Part shown: piece by piece, positions 17,340 to 26,147 of the stretch
Position numbering within the stretch: the first letter of the stretch is position 1
Layout of the letters: each line of letters opens with the position of its first letter
Origin: CAYPJE01 sp964410945
GTDB lineage: Bacteria > Fidelibacterota > Marinisomatia > Marinisomatales > TCS56
Assembly: GCA_964410945.1 (NCBI GenBank)
Contig: CAYPJE010000022.1
Location: 1-48,438 of the forward strand
DNA length: 48,438 bases
Reading direction: 5' to 3'
Made by a program: the position numbers and the translations under genes
The notes under the pieces: model-generated
The model's input: the letters and a program-made list of their open reading frames with translations, nothing else
The model's database searches: none
What the model was told of the DNA's origin: nothing

Positions 17340-20300
17340 TTAGCGTGCTTTGGCTATTTTACCCCGTTTTTGAATTTTTGTTTTACCTTTTGAAACAGTG
17401 AATTGATAAAAATATACTCCGTTGGCAACAAATTCCCCGTTTTTATCGCGACCATCCCAGACAATTTCATGATAAGCACCAATTCTGGGGTCAAGGTCGG
17501 TTAAAGTGGCTCCCTGTTTCAATCGTCTGATCCTTCGGCCTGATACTGTGTATATATCCAGACTGAATTTGTCGACTGTCTCAGTCAGCTCATAGGCAAA
17601 CCTGGTTTGATCCGTGAAAGGGTTGGGGAAATTACCGTAATCAATCAATTGCAATTCCTCACTGACCATAAAATTCAGTTCCAATGTGTCAGATTGATTT
17701 CCACTGGCATCAGTGACTACAATAGCTATTGTGGTGTCGTGGGCGGTTAGATTGGGTGAATATTGAATTCCCAAGGAATTGACAGTACCTGAATTGAACA
17801 TCAGGTCTGGGGTTATTACAGCCAGATCATTCAGCCAGATTTTAATGGCCGCCGAACGGTGGTCAGCACCATTATTATCCTGGATCATCAGATCGATGCT
17901 GGGATTTTTATTCAGGTAGCTGCTGTCGAGAATGTGCTGACCATTTACCGTAGCTTCGATTTGCGGTGGCTCCTGGTCGACAGAAGTCATAAAGCAGAAT
18001 CGGGCCGGCAGTGTAGCTGTAAATTCTATTTCTGTTTCAGTAACAGGAGTATATTCAATTGGAAGCCAGATATTCCGATCGTTAAAAAATTGGAATAATA
18101 TTGCAGAATCGCCGGGATTGAAATTGAATCCCCATTGACCACTAAAGTCGATTTCCTGGGTGGCCTGTAATTCGAATCCCAATTTGGCTGAATCAACGGC
18201 CAGCGGTATTAATTGACTCTGAAGAGAATTATCAATTACAGATAGAGGGATAATTTTAACTGCTAGCGGTTGGTTAACTGTAGCCGGTGGAATAGTGATC
18301 GATATATTGTCCAGCCAGCAGTTGCCATGTGTCATTTGATCGTCGGATGTCCCAAGCTCAGGGGTGACTCGAAATGCATCAGTCTCTATTGTTGTGGCTG
18401 ATGTGTCATTATATATTCCGTGTGATGAACTGGTAAAGACCCGATAATTAAAACTCCCGCTTGGCAAACTGACCGACGCAGATGCTTTCAGAGATCCGGA
18501 ACCTGAAAAATGTAGTGTATCGATCCCAAGAGTTGTCCAGGCGTTGTTGATATACCGTTGAAAAAACACCTCAGTCGATCCGGTCCCCAGCGTTGAATTT
18601 GTCACCATTGCAGTCAGATTGATATTATCATCTGCTTCCAGCATTATTCCATTGACGGTGTAACGGGGAAAATACGGGATCTGATAGGACAATATTGGGC
18701 CCAGGTATTCGTGTCCCGAAGTTTCGGTAACACGGCAACGAAAATCCAGTATCTGCCCTTCAGCCTGTGGTGGCAGGGCCGAATCAGATATAAAAATATT
18801 TTGATCAAATATACTCATGCCGGATATTGTATTTCCGTTAACGACCAACTCCACACTGGCGAGGGACTGCCTGTCATTTATTTCCGCCAAGACCGTGATA
18901 CTGTCTCTGGCGGTAGGCAATTCAGGGTCGAGAGCAACGATTCGTGCCAGACCATCAGATATTGATATTTTCCGGTTGGAGCGATTCATTCCAGTGTTGG
19001 ACTGCCAGGAGAGATTAAGATTGTAGATACCCGGTTCCAGTGTGTCAGACAGATCGAGTGAAAAATTGCTGCCATGATTTTGCTGTGGATATTTCACTAT
19101 CGGGTACAGGTCATCGTTGAACAATTGCCAACAGATCGAATCAACAGGACTGGCAGGAAAAGTAACCTCGATAGACTCTCCTGGCTCAGGGTCAGATGGA
19201 TTAGCAACTGTTTCAGATAAGTCCGGCCAGGGGAGAACCAGGGCCGGGTCGCCGGAAAGGTTGAATTGATATAGTTGAGTGATGGCAATATCAGGGTAGG
19301 CACTGTTGGTTGAATAATAATTGATCTTGGCCTGGTTTATGATTTCACCGATCGATAAATCCGGCTGGTTGAACATCAGGTTTTGAATCGGTTGCAGAAG
19401 CAGGTAATCGTTGATTATCCAGCCTACTCCAGCACTGCCGAACCAGGCGGCGACACCACCGTTTTCATGGTGCATAAGTTTTCTTCCCAGGGCATCGGGA
19501 TTGGAAACATCGCCGGTAAAACAGGTCATGCTGGTCACAAACGGTGTTTTACCTGGATTGGAGAGAAAATCGAGATCATCGATGGTGAGCAGGGAGCGAT
19601 CACCCCAGACAGCACCACCGCCATGGCCGAGGAAATTTATATAAGTCATGCCATCGGAAAAATGCCTCAGGAGGGTATCGGTGGAACCGAAATAGATACC
19701 GCCTTCAGAATATTTATTGATATACAGCCGTCTTGGCATGAAGCCTTTATCGATTATATTGAATAACATCGATTCGGACTGGTCCTTAAAGGTTTCCTCA
19801 TAACCGGCGATCATCAATAACTGGTTTTGCCAATTGGATGGAGTACCTTCCAGGATTTGGATGGTTTTGGAAACCATGGTTTCCAATTCGGTCTTATCCT
19901 TGGCTGGATATCTGCCAATGGAAAATTCCGGGATCAGGTCGTCGCCATCCACCAGGGTGTACCAGAAATCGGAAGAGCCTGCTCCCCATTTATAAGTTTG
20001 AATTTTCATGGCTGGAATATATTCATCCCCAGGATTGTACCCTCCGGTCCAGCTAAATATCCCCGCCTGCATTCCAATTAATACCGCCTGTGGTTTTGGA
20101 TTCCACCACCGATAGGCATCAGTTAGAAAATCTCTGATGGCATACGGCGATAAGGTTCCACTACTGTATTGCCGGTAAATATCATCGATATTAAAGAATA
20201 GTCCGTTATGGTGTTCTACCAGCGGTTCCAGAGTCATACTGAAAGAATCCGGGGCGATAACAATATATTCGGTTCCGGCAATTGAGGTAATATCAGAAAT

Positions 20301-22001
20301 TGGTTCAACCGGCCGTATGGATTCAACCGTCATCAGGCGATCGGATGTGAAGGCATGGTAAAGATCGGTCCTGGATTCAGAATAATCCTGGAAAATAATT
20401 TTATTACTTTTGGTGTTGTTGTCCCACAGAATGATAAAATCCTGAATTCTCGATATACCATCCTTGAAAACGAAAATATCGTCGTTTTCAAATCCGGCGA
20501 TCTCAAACTGGGTGGTTATTGGCAATTCACTGTCTCTTGAAAAAATTATCAGATTGTTGTCGGCCCGGTACTGGCGGTCATATTCGATTTCAAGCCAATT
20601 CAGATAAACCTGATCATATTCATTGTCGTTTCCGCTTCCATCCAGGGTTAGCATCAAAGTATTGGCGCCGTTCTTAAGAATATTATTGGTGAGCGTCGGA
20701 TTATCTGTGCTTTCTATTCGATATGTGTTTTGCTGAGACCAACTGGCTGAGGCCACCTTATTCTGGTTGATATACGCTTCGAGGATGTGTTTGCCATCGG
20801 TTATTCCCTGTAATTCAATGGTAACACTGAACCGGCTGGTGGTGGTTTGATAGGGGGTCGGCAGATTAAAAGTATAATATTCCGATGTACCGGCATTGAC
20901 CGGCGGTTCCATGAAGAAATGATCGAAAGTATCCCACCGATCATGAGTATGCATACTGCCTAACCTGGAGAAATAATGATCCTCTTCAATGTGTTCCCGG
21001 TGGCGGTAGCTCTGAGGTTGCAGAACCTGATTTTCCGGGAGGTTCGGATAACCACTTTCAGAGATATATCGTACCCCCCACGAATTTCCCCAGCTGAGCC
21101 AGTAGACATTTTCATCGGTGTAGAAATTATTCTGATAATCAGCGCTGGCGGGTGGTGGTGCTTTTTCACCAAAGAAAATGATTTGATCATTATTGTCGAA
21201 GCTGTGGTCATTTTCACCGGAAATATAGAGCATAATTTCCTGGTCATGATTCCAGAGACGAAAGGTCTGGGGATCAACATCCTTTACAGCAATACCGCTA
21301 TCAGCCAAATCAGAGTAGGTGAGAACATACCAGCCAGTCTTACTCAAGCTGATTCGGGCCAGGCTTTCCGAATGCTGGTAGGCAGGAATTGAGCTGATTT
21401 TATGACTGCCCGGTTTACTATCGGCCGGGATTTCAGCAAAGCCAGTGGTTGCCAATGGCCGGGCCGTGAATCCGGAATGATCGGCCCAGGTAAATTTTAC
21501 CGAGACTGTTTTATACCAGAGCAGGCTGTTGTTCCTGATTATAGCCGGATAAATCTCAATGGTTGAGCTGGGATGGCCTTTGATGTCACGGACACTGAAG
21601 ATATTTACTTGCGATGAAGGGTAATCGGTTTTGTCCCAAGGCTCCAGGTCGATCTGTAATTCCATTCCCTTGGCACTTTCAACGGCACCGATATATGGTG
21701 AAATATTGTCAATTCGTTGATCGGTGTCAGTATATATTTCATAACTTGCCGTTGGGGGCAACCCGACAAATGTTTCACTGATTACGGGCAGTACCGGAAA
21801 ACCTCCGCGAACACTCTGGGCGGTGCTTGGATAAGTCCTGATGTGACCATTTTCCGCTGTCAGGCTGTCGATTGAAACCTGAATAATCAGCGAACCCGGC
21901 TGATTGGTAATTATTTTACACCGGTTCGATCCAGCCTGTAGCAATGTGATACAGAGAATACTCCAGTAGAGAGCTTTAAACACTACTTGGCTTTTTTTCA
22001 T
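17340..22001 (-). CDS. C25 (gingipain-fold) cysteine peptidase, PorU-like
   Basis: 1553 residues with an N-terminal signal peptide (hydrophobic stretch at about 9-23). The caspase-like C25 domain spans roughly residues 590-960. Its catalytic pair is visible as His793 in N-F-L-G-H-G-G-G and Cys827 in S-M-T-C-F-T-G. Before it lies a large N-terminal region, and after it several beta-sandwich segments. The C-terminus (N-F-P-N-P-F-T-D-Q-T, then Y-T-V-S-G-R-R-I, W-D-G-R-D-K-N-G, N-G-V-Y-F-Y-Q-F) matches the tail of PorU, the sortase that cuts and anchors type IX secretion cargo; the D-G-R-D-x-x-G form favours PorU over ordinary cargo. It could instead be a secreted gingipain-like protease. It starts 17 nt after the MetX-like gene. 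Confidence 0.78.
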   Translation of the reverse strand: MKKSQVVFKALYWSILCITLLQAGSNRCKIITNQPGSLIIQVSIDSLTAENGHIRTYPSTAQSVRGGFPVLPVISETFVGLPPTASYEIYTDTDQRIDNISPYIGAVESAKGMELQIDLEPWDKTDYPSSQVNIFSVRDIKGHPSSTIEIYPAIIRNNSLLWYKTVSVKFTWADHSGFTARPLATTGFAEIPADSKPGSHKISSIPAYQHSESLARISLSKTGWYVLTYSDLADSGIAVKDVDPQTFRLWNHDQEIMLYISGENDHSFDNNDQIIFFGEKAPPPASADYQNNFYTDENVYWLSWGNSWGVRYISESGYPNLPENQVLQPQSYRHREHIEEDHYFSRLGSMHTHDRWDTFDHFFMEPPVNAGTSEYYTFNLPTPYQTTTSRFSVTIELQGITDGKHILEAYINQNKVASASWSQQNTYRIESTDNPTLTNNILKNGANTLMLTLDGSGNDNEYDQVYLNWLEIEYDRQYRADNNLIIFSRDSELPITTQFEIAGFENDDIFVFKDGISRIQDFIILWDNNTKSNKIIFQDYSESRTDLYHAFTSDRLMTVESIRPVEPISDITSIAGTEYIVIAPDSFSMTLEPLVEHHNGLFFNIDDIYRQYSSGTLSPYAIRDFLTDAYRWWNPKPQAVLIGMQAGIFSWTGGYNPGDEYIPAMKIQTYKWGAGSSDFWYTLVDGDDLIPEFSIGRYPAKDKTELETMVSKTIQILEGTPSNWQNQLLMIAGYEETFKDQSESMLFNIIDKGFMPRRLYINKYSEGGIYFGSTDTLLRHFSDGMTYINFLGHGGGAVWGDRSLLTIDDLDFLSNPGKTPFVTSMTCFTGDVSNPDALGRKLMHHENGGVAAWFGSAGVGWIINDYLLLQPIQNLMFNQPDLSIGEIINQAKINYYSTNSAYPDIAITQLYQFNLSGDPALVLPWPDLSETVANPSDPEPGESIEVTFPASPVDSICWQLFNDDLYPIVKYPQQNHGSNFSLDLSDTLEPGIYNLNLSWQSNTGMNRSNRKISISDGLARIVALDPELPTARDSITVLAEINDRQSLASVELVVNGNTISGMSIFDQNIFISDSALPPQAEGQILDFRCRVTETSGHEYLGPILSYQIPYFPRYTVNGIMLEADDNINLTAMVTNSTLGTGSTEVFFQRYINNAWTTLGIDTLHFSGSGSLKASASVSLPSGSFNYRVFTSSSHGIYNDTSATTIETDAFRVTPELGTSDDQMTHGNCWLDNISITIPPATVNQPLAVKIIPLSVIDNSLQSQLIPLAVDSAKLGFELQATQEIDFSGQWGFNFNPGDSAILFQFFNDRNIWLPIEYTPVTETEIEFTATLPARFCFMTSVDQEPPQIEATVNGQHILDSSYLNKNPSIDLMIQDNNGADHRSAAIKIWLNDLAVITPDLMFNSGTVNSLGIQYSPNLTAHDTTIAIVVTDASGNQSDTLELNFMVSEELQLIDYGNFPNPFTDQTRFAYELTETVDKFSLDIYTVSGRRIRRLKQGATLTDLDPRIGAYHEIVWDGRDKNGEFVANGVYFYQFTVSKGKTKIQKRGKIAKAR

Positions 22002-22018
22002 GATTATTTCAATAGATA

Positions 22019-23035
22019 TCAGCGGTCAGATAAAAAATTCTGTACAAGTTCTACAAATTTTTCTTTCTCACAACCGGGAGCCAGGTGCCCGCAATCATTG
22101 TCAAAGATATATGGTTCAATTTTCATTAATTTGGCTAATTCGATTGCCGGTGTGGGTGGAACCAGATGATCCTGTGCGGATACAATGATTTTTATATCGG
22201 CTTTTATACTTAGGGCTGCCTGTTCATGGTCGCTATTCCATTGGGTACTGATATCATGGGTCATCATGGCCCTTAACTGGCTGGCCCAGTCCAGCGGCCG
22301 GAAATTTTTAGCGAACCTGGTGGAGTAATCAGCACGGAATTTTTCTGTTTCTGAAGCAGCGGTTTTACGGTTACGGTAGGCTGGTGTATAGGCGTTCATC
22401 ACCTGGATCATCGCAACCTGCTGGGTGAGAATTTCCGGTGGCAGATTGTATTTTAGGGCGGTTTCAATTGTCTGTAACTGCAACTCCCAGGTTAACCGGC
22501 CATAGCTGGTTTGCCAGGGTACACCGACATAGGAAAGAGCCTTATCCATAAAATCGGGATATGATACAACCCATTGAAAGACCTGCATCCCACCCATGGA
22601 TCCACCCACTACGGCATACAGGTGCTCGATCTTCAATGTGCCGGTAACAACCCTATGTTGGGTACTGACCATATCGCGGATCGAAAACAGTGGGAAATGT
22701 TCCCCCGGCTGGCTATCAGAATTCGAAGGTGACGATGAAACGCCGTTTCCAAGGGCATCGATTGCGATGATAAAAAATTTGGTGCTGTCCAGGGGCTGGT
22801 CTGGTCCAACCAGATTCCCCAGATGTTCGCTGATTCCACCAAACCAGGTCGGAAATAAAATCGCATTGGATTTAGCCTGGTTTAATTCCCCGTAGGTTCG
22901 ATATCCAATTCGACAATTTTTCAATATTTTTCCACTTTCCAGCCGGTAATCCCCCAACTCAGCCCAATGTTGATCCGACCCAAACAGCAGGTTGATGGAA
23001 ATGAAAAGCAGTATTGTAGCAAATTTGATACGCAT
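22019..23035 (-). CDS. Secreted alpha/beta hydrolase of the MetX (homoserine acetyltransferase-like) family
   Basis: 338 residues. The fold and motifs are those of MetX-type proteins: C-R-I-G-Y-R-T-Y-G-E-L-N near residue 41, the nucleophile Ser146 in G-G-S-M-G-G-M-Q, the acid in S-A-Q-D-H-L-V-P-P and the histidine in C-G-H-L-A-P-G-C-E. Unlike cytoplasmic MetX it starts with a clear signal peptide (M-R-I-K-F-A-T-I-L-L-F ending L-F-G-S), so it should act in the periplasm and is unlikely to make O-acetylhomoserine. The substrate is unknown. It precedes the C25 peptidase by 17 nt and probably shares its transcript. Confidence 0.8.
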   Translation of the reverse strand: MRIKFATILLFISINLLFGSDQHWAELGDYRLESGKILKNCRIGYRTYGELNQAKSNAILFPTWFGGISEHLGNLVGPDQPLDSTKFFIIAIDALGNGVSSSPSNSDSQPGEHFPLFSIRDMVSTQHRVVTGTLKIEHLYAVVGGSMGGMQVFQWVVSYPDFMDKALSYVGVPWQTSYGRLTWELQLQTIETALKYNLPPEILTQQVAMIQVMNAYTPAYRNRKTAASETEKFRADYSTRFAKNFRPLDWASQLRAMMTHDISTQWNSDHEQAALSIKADIKIIVSAQDHLVPPTPAIELAKLMKIEPYIFDNDCGHLAPGCEKEKFVELVQNFLSDR

Positions 23036-23116
23036 AGAACCCCATTGAATATTGATTGATAAAGCGACCTAAATTAGTCTAAACCAGTGTTAGGTAAAAT
23101 TAAGATTCAAAAAATA

Positions 23117-23146
23117 TTGACTCTAAATCCTCATTTTGTGTAATAT
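23117..23146 (+). promoter_or_regulatory. Sigma-70-type promoter of the ABC-GntR operon
   Basis: TTGACT (23117-23122) and TAATAT (23141-23146) separated by 18 nt, placed about 43 nt upstream of the ATG at 23189. Confidence 0.55.
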
Positions 23147-23149
23147 CTT

Positions 23150-23173
23150 AGTGTACTAGTTAGATAAGACACT
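23150..23173. promoter_or_regulatory. Candidate YtrA/GntR operator
   Basis: AGTGT at 23150-23154 and ACACT at 23169-23173, inverted arms separated by 14 nt, with nested CTAGT/ACTAG. It lies just past the -10 element, over the expected start of transcription. The operon encodes a YtrA-type regulator, and that subfamily is known to repress its own ABC operon from such sites. Confidence 0.5.
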
Positions 23174-23188
23174 AGAAATGAGTAATAA

Positions 23189-24043
23189 ATGGTCAATATA
23201 AAAAAGCTTTCCTTTGAGTATAAAAAGGATCAAAACCTGTTTCAGAATCTGACTCTGGATTTGGAACCGGGAAATATTTATGGTCTACTGGGTAAGAATG
23301 GCGCCGGCAAAACGACATTATTGAAATTGGTTTCCGGCCTGCTTTTCCCTCAATCAGGTAAATGTGAGGTGTTGGGATTTACGCCAGAATTGCGTCAGCC
23401 AGCTTTTCTGAGGGAATTATATTTTATACCGGAGGAATTCTATTTGCCCCCGGTAAAATTAGATGAGTTTATCAAATTATATACTCCTTTCTATCCACGG
23501 TTTGATTTAGATCGTTTCAGTGAATACCGGGCCAGTTTTGATCTGCCTGATAACGGTAAACTCACCAGCCTTTCATATGGTCAGAAGAAAAAGCTGTTGT
23601 TGGCCTTCGGCTTGGCAACCGATTGCAAGCTGCTGATTCTGGATGAGCCAACCAATGGATTGGATATTCCAACTAAAAGCCAGTTTCGCAAACTACTGGC
23701 CGGTTCGATGAATGATGACCGGACATTTGTTATTTCGACCCATCAGGTCCGTGATATGGAAAACCTGATCGACCCGGTAATTATTCTTGATGAAGGACAG
23801 ATAATATTTCAACAGAATTTGGGCGGTGTTACTGATCACTTAGCCGTTAACCTGGTTCCTGAATTGCCGGAGGATGGAGAATACCTGTACAGTGAAAAAG
23901 TCCTGGGTGGATATGCAGTAATGCAGAAGAATACTACTGGGCAGGATACCAAAATTGATCTGGAGTTGTTGTTTAACGCCGTGATTAATAACCGGGATAA
24001 AATTACGGAACTGTTCGGGATGGAGGTCCAGCATGCAGGCTGA
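23189..24043 (+). CDS. ABC transporter ATP-binding protein (YtrB-like)
   Basis: 284 residues. Walker A is G-K-N-G-A-G-K-T-T (about residues 35-43), the signature is L-S-Y-G-Q-K-K-K-L, Walker B is L-L-I-L-D-E-P-T-N-G-L-D, and the switch histidine is in V-I-S-T-H-Q. The Y in place of the first signature G is common in this ABC-2 subgroup. A C-terminal extension of about 80 residues follows the ATPase core. It overlaps the permease gene by 11 nt, so the two are coupled. Together they form an ABC-2-type exporter or stress system in the inner membrane, under the GntR gene two positions downstream. Confidence 0.9.
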   Translation: MVNIKKLSFEYKKDQNLFQNLTLDLEPGNIYGLLGKNGAGKTTLLKLVSGLLFPQSGKCEVLGFTPELRQPAFLRELYFIPEEFYLPPVKLDEFIKLYTPFYPRFDLDRFSEYRASFDLPDNGKLTSLSYGQKKKLLLAFGLATDCKLLILDEPTNGLDIPTKSQFRKLLAGSMNDDRTFVISTHQVRDMENLIDPVIILDEGQIIFQQNLGGVTDHLAVNLVPELPEDGEYLYSEKVLGGYAVMQKNTTGQDTKIDLELLFNAVINNRDKITELFGMEVQHAG

Positions 24044-24803
24044 TACACAATTTGACATCAAGCGTTTCTGGCATCTGGTACGGAACGATCTGTTTACAAA
24101 TTTCAGATCCTTGCTGATTGCCGGTGGTGCAGCCATAGGGATTCTGTTGTTTATCAATTTTTTCTCGATGCTTGGTGACCAGCAGGTTCTGGTGCTGCCG
24201 GTATTCTATTGCCTGATGCTGTTCATCGGCGGGTATATCATTACCAGCAATGTTTTCAGTGATCTGCATCATCCTCAGAAAAACTATGTCTATCTTACCC
24301 TTCCAGCCTCGAATCTGGAGAAATTCATCAGCAAGTTGCTGTTGACTACAGTAGGATATATTCTGGGAGCAATGATACTGTATTTTCTGTTTTCAGTAAT
24401 TATGTCCCTGGTTAATCTGCTGTTCTTTGGATTTACCAATCCTTTATTTAATCCCTTCGATGAAGTGGTTTGGATCTGCAACGGAGTTTACCTGGTTACA
24501 CAGTCAATTTTCCTGCTGGGGGCTGCTTTCTTCCGAAAAAATGCTCTGATCAAAACAGTGTTTGCACTGTGGGTTGGCGCGACGGCCTTGGGAATTTTTG
24601 CCGCCCTTACCGGACGAATATTGTTCTGGGAATTCATTGATGGTTGGCATAGCGATATGTTTTTCCATTATTTCGGTCTCGAAGAACAGCTCAGTGATTT
24701 CTTTACTAGTTTCGGGGAAACAATGATATTCTGTTTCAGATGGATATTGGCTCCGGTTCTATGGTTTATTACCTTTCTTCGATTGAAAGAAGCGGAGGCA
24801 TAG
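24033..24803 (+). CDS. ABC-2-type transporter permease
   Basis: 256 residues with six predicted helices, for example at about 28-46, 50-72, 105-130, 147-165, 177-195 and 225-248. The first polar segment (F-D-I-K-R-F-W-H-L-V-R-N-D-L) and the lack of a large periplasmic domain fit permeases paired with YtrA-type regulators. No substrate can be inferred. Its stop is one nt before the GntR start codon. Confidence 0.8.
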   Translation: MQADTQFDIKRFWHLVRNDLFTNFRSLLIAGGAAIGILLFINFFSMLGDQQVLVLPVFYCLMLFIGGYIITSNVFSDLHHPQKNYVYLTLPASNLEKFISKLLLTTVGYILGAMILYFLFSVIMSLVNLLFFGFTNPLFNPFDEVVWICNGVYLVTQSIFLLGAAFFRKNALIKTVFALWVGATALGIFAALTGRILFWEFIDGWHSDMFFHYFGLEEQLSDFFTSFGETMIFCFRWILAPVLWFITFLRLKEAEA

Positions 24804-24804
24804 A

Positions 24805-25173
24805 ATGGACTTCCGAAACGATCAGGCGATCTATCTGCAGATTGCCGATTATATTCTGGAAATGATCCTTACTTCCCGCTGGCCGGAAGGAGAGAAAATA
24901 CCATCGATCCGTGAACTGGCAGTTGAGATTGAAGTCAATCCCAACACCGTTATGCGGACCTATAATCATCTCCAGGATCAGGAGATAATCTTCAATCGCC
25001 GTGGCATAGGGTATTTCGTAGCTGAAGAAGCCCGAAAGAAGGCCCAGCTGAATAAGAAGAAAGAATTTATTCATAAAGAATTACCACGGATAATCAAAAC
25101 CCTTGATCTAATAGGTATCACTGTAGATGATTTAGGGCAGTTGATCAAGCAACAATCAGTAAATGAGAATTGA
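24805..25173 (+). CDS. GntR family regulator, YtrA subfamily
   Basis: 122 residues. The winged helix-turn-helix occupies about residues 8-75: A-I-Y-L-Q-I-A-D-Y-I near the start, G-E-K-I-P-S-I-R-E-L-A, V-N-P-N-T-V-M-R-T-Y and R-R-G-I-G-Y-F-V. The short C-terminal part of about 45 residues, with no FCD or UTRA domain, is the YtrA mark. GGAGG sits about 8 nt before the ATG. It probably represses this operon through the inverted repeat at 23150-23173. Confidence 0.9.
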   Translation: MDFRNDQAIYLQIADYILEMILTSRWPEGEKIPSIRELAVEIEVNPNTVMRTYNHLQDQEIIFNRRGIGYFVAEEARKKAQLNKKKEFIHKELPRIIKTLDLIGITVDDLGQLIKQQSVNEN

Positions 25174-25181
25174 GGATAATT

Positions 25182-25904
25182 ATGAAGAAATCAAAACGTT
25201 ATTTAACAATTCTGCTGGCAGTTCCATTTGTCATTGTCCTTTTTGTCTTGATTTATGTCAGGGTATCTGTCGGCAACGCTTCTGAGTATGAGGTTTACAG
25301 TAGTAAGAATCACATTAAACTGGATAATGATGTGGTTTTGAAGAATTTTGATTTTTCAGATTTTGACCGGATCAAATTACAGGGCAACTGGAAAGTGGAG
25401 GTTAAATCAGGGCCCGAATACCTGGTCACGGTTAGTGGGCCTGAATATATAATCAACTCTGGAAACATCAATCAGACCGATGATCAGATTAATCTATTGG
25501 AAAGATTTCCCTCCAGGACTGATAACGACAAATTGGAAGCTTTGATAATCATGCCCGTACTGGAGCAGTTTACTGCCCGTGGTGAGGGTCGTATGTATAT
25601 CGAAAATTTTAATTGCCGGGAACTGGAAATCAAATTCGATGGTGCCGGAAGGCTGACAGTAATTAACAGTACCATAGATGATTTACAGCTGACCGGCAGA
25701 GGTCAAATCAATTTTGACCTGGAAGAAAGTAAAGTCACTAACGCCGACCTGAGTCTTTATGGCAGTATTGAAACGGATATTACAATGAATGGTGGTCAAT
25801 TGACCGGCCGTGCTACCGGAGATGTGGAGGTTGATTATTTTGGGACAGTGTCCAAACAGAATGTTAAAACTTCCGGTGGTTCCTCAGTTAATAAAAGAGA
25901 ATAA
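25182..25904 (+). CDS. Membrane-anchored GIN-domain (DUF2807-like) protein
   Basis: 240 residues from the ATG at 25182, preceded by GAGGA. One N-terminal helix (about residues 6-27) should anchor or export it. The rest is a regular beta-solenoid-like region: F-D-R-I-K-L-Q-G-N-W-K-V-E-V, then repeating short strands such as L-E-I-K-F-D-G-A-G-R-L-T-V and L-Q-L-T-G-R-G-Q-I-N-F-D-L. This is the look of the GIN/DUF2807 domain (head domain of putative adhesins, common in Bacteroidota). It is the last gene of the ABC-GntR operon, before a strong terminator. Function unknown. Confidence 0.72.
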   Translation: MKKSKRYLTILLAVPFVIVLFVLIYVRVSVGNASEYEVYSSKNHIKLDNDVVLKNFDFSDFDRIKLQGNWKVEVKSGPEYLVTVSGPEYIINSGNINQTDDQINLLERFPSRTDNDKLEALIIMPVLEQFTARGEGRMYIENFNCRELEIKFDGAGRLTVINSTIDDLQLTGRGQINFDLEESKVTNADLSLYGSIETDITMNGGQLTGRATGDVEVDYFGTVSKQNVKTSGGSSVNKRE

Positions 25905-25937
25905 AAACAGTATAATTATACAGTACTTAGCATGTTA

Positions 25938-25967
25938 CCGTCGGCCTGATCGGCCGGCGGTTTTTTT
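25938..25967 (+). terminator. Rho-independent terminator of the ABC-GntR-GIN operon
   Basis: CCGTCGGCC at 25938-25946 pairs with GGCCGGCGG at 25952-25960 (nine pairs, one of them G-T, 5-nt loop), followed by seven T. Confidence 0.9.
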
Positions 25968-26014
25968 ATTGGAATGGTGATCCAAACTTTTTTCACTAGC
26001 TGTTGCATGGGTAG

Positions 26015-26029
26015 ATTGCAGAGTGCAAT
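26015..26029. promoter_or_regulatory. Palindrome upstream of carA
   Basis: ATTGCA-GAG-TGCAAT, perfect 6-3-6, about 120 nt before the carA start. It could be an operator for the car operon; no known regulator is assigned. Confidence 0.3.
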
Positions 26030-26092
26030 TTGCTGAAATTGTACCAGTTTTAACACCAATGATTATCCCGCAATACCCAGGCCATTCCCTGC

Positions 26093-26116
26093 GCCGGATA
26101 GCATTCCCCATCCGGC
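26093..26116 (+). promoter_or_regulatory. Leader hairpin upstream of carA
   Basis: GCCGGAT at 26093-26099 pairs with ATCCGGC at 26110-26116 (10-nt loop), 32 nt before the ATG. There is no T-run directly after it, so it is not a simple terminator. It may be a leader structure. Confidence 0.3.
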
Positions 26117-26147
26117 CCGCCTGCTATTTTATTCGGACTGAACTAAT

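Noticed and set aside
22019..23035. Biosynthetic homoserine O-acetyltransferase (metX) partner of the PLP enzyme
   Set aside because: It has a signal peptide and lies 17 kb from that gene beside a secreted peptidase, so a cytoplasmic methionine role is unlikely.
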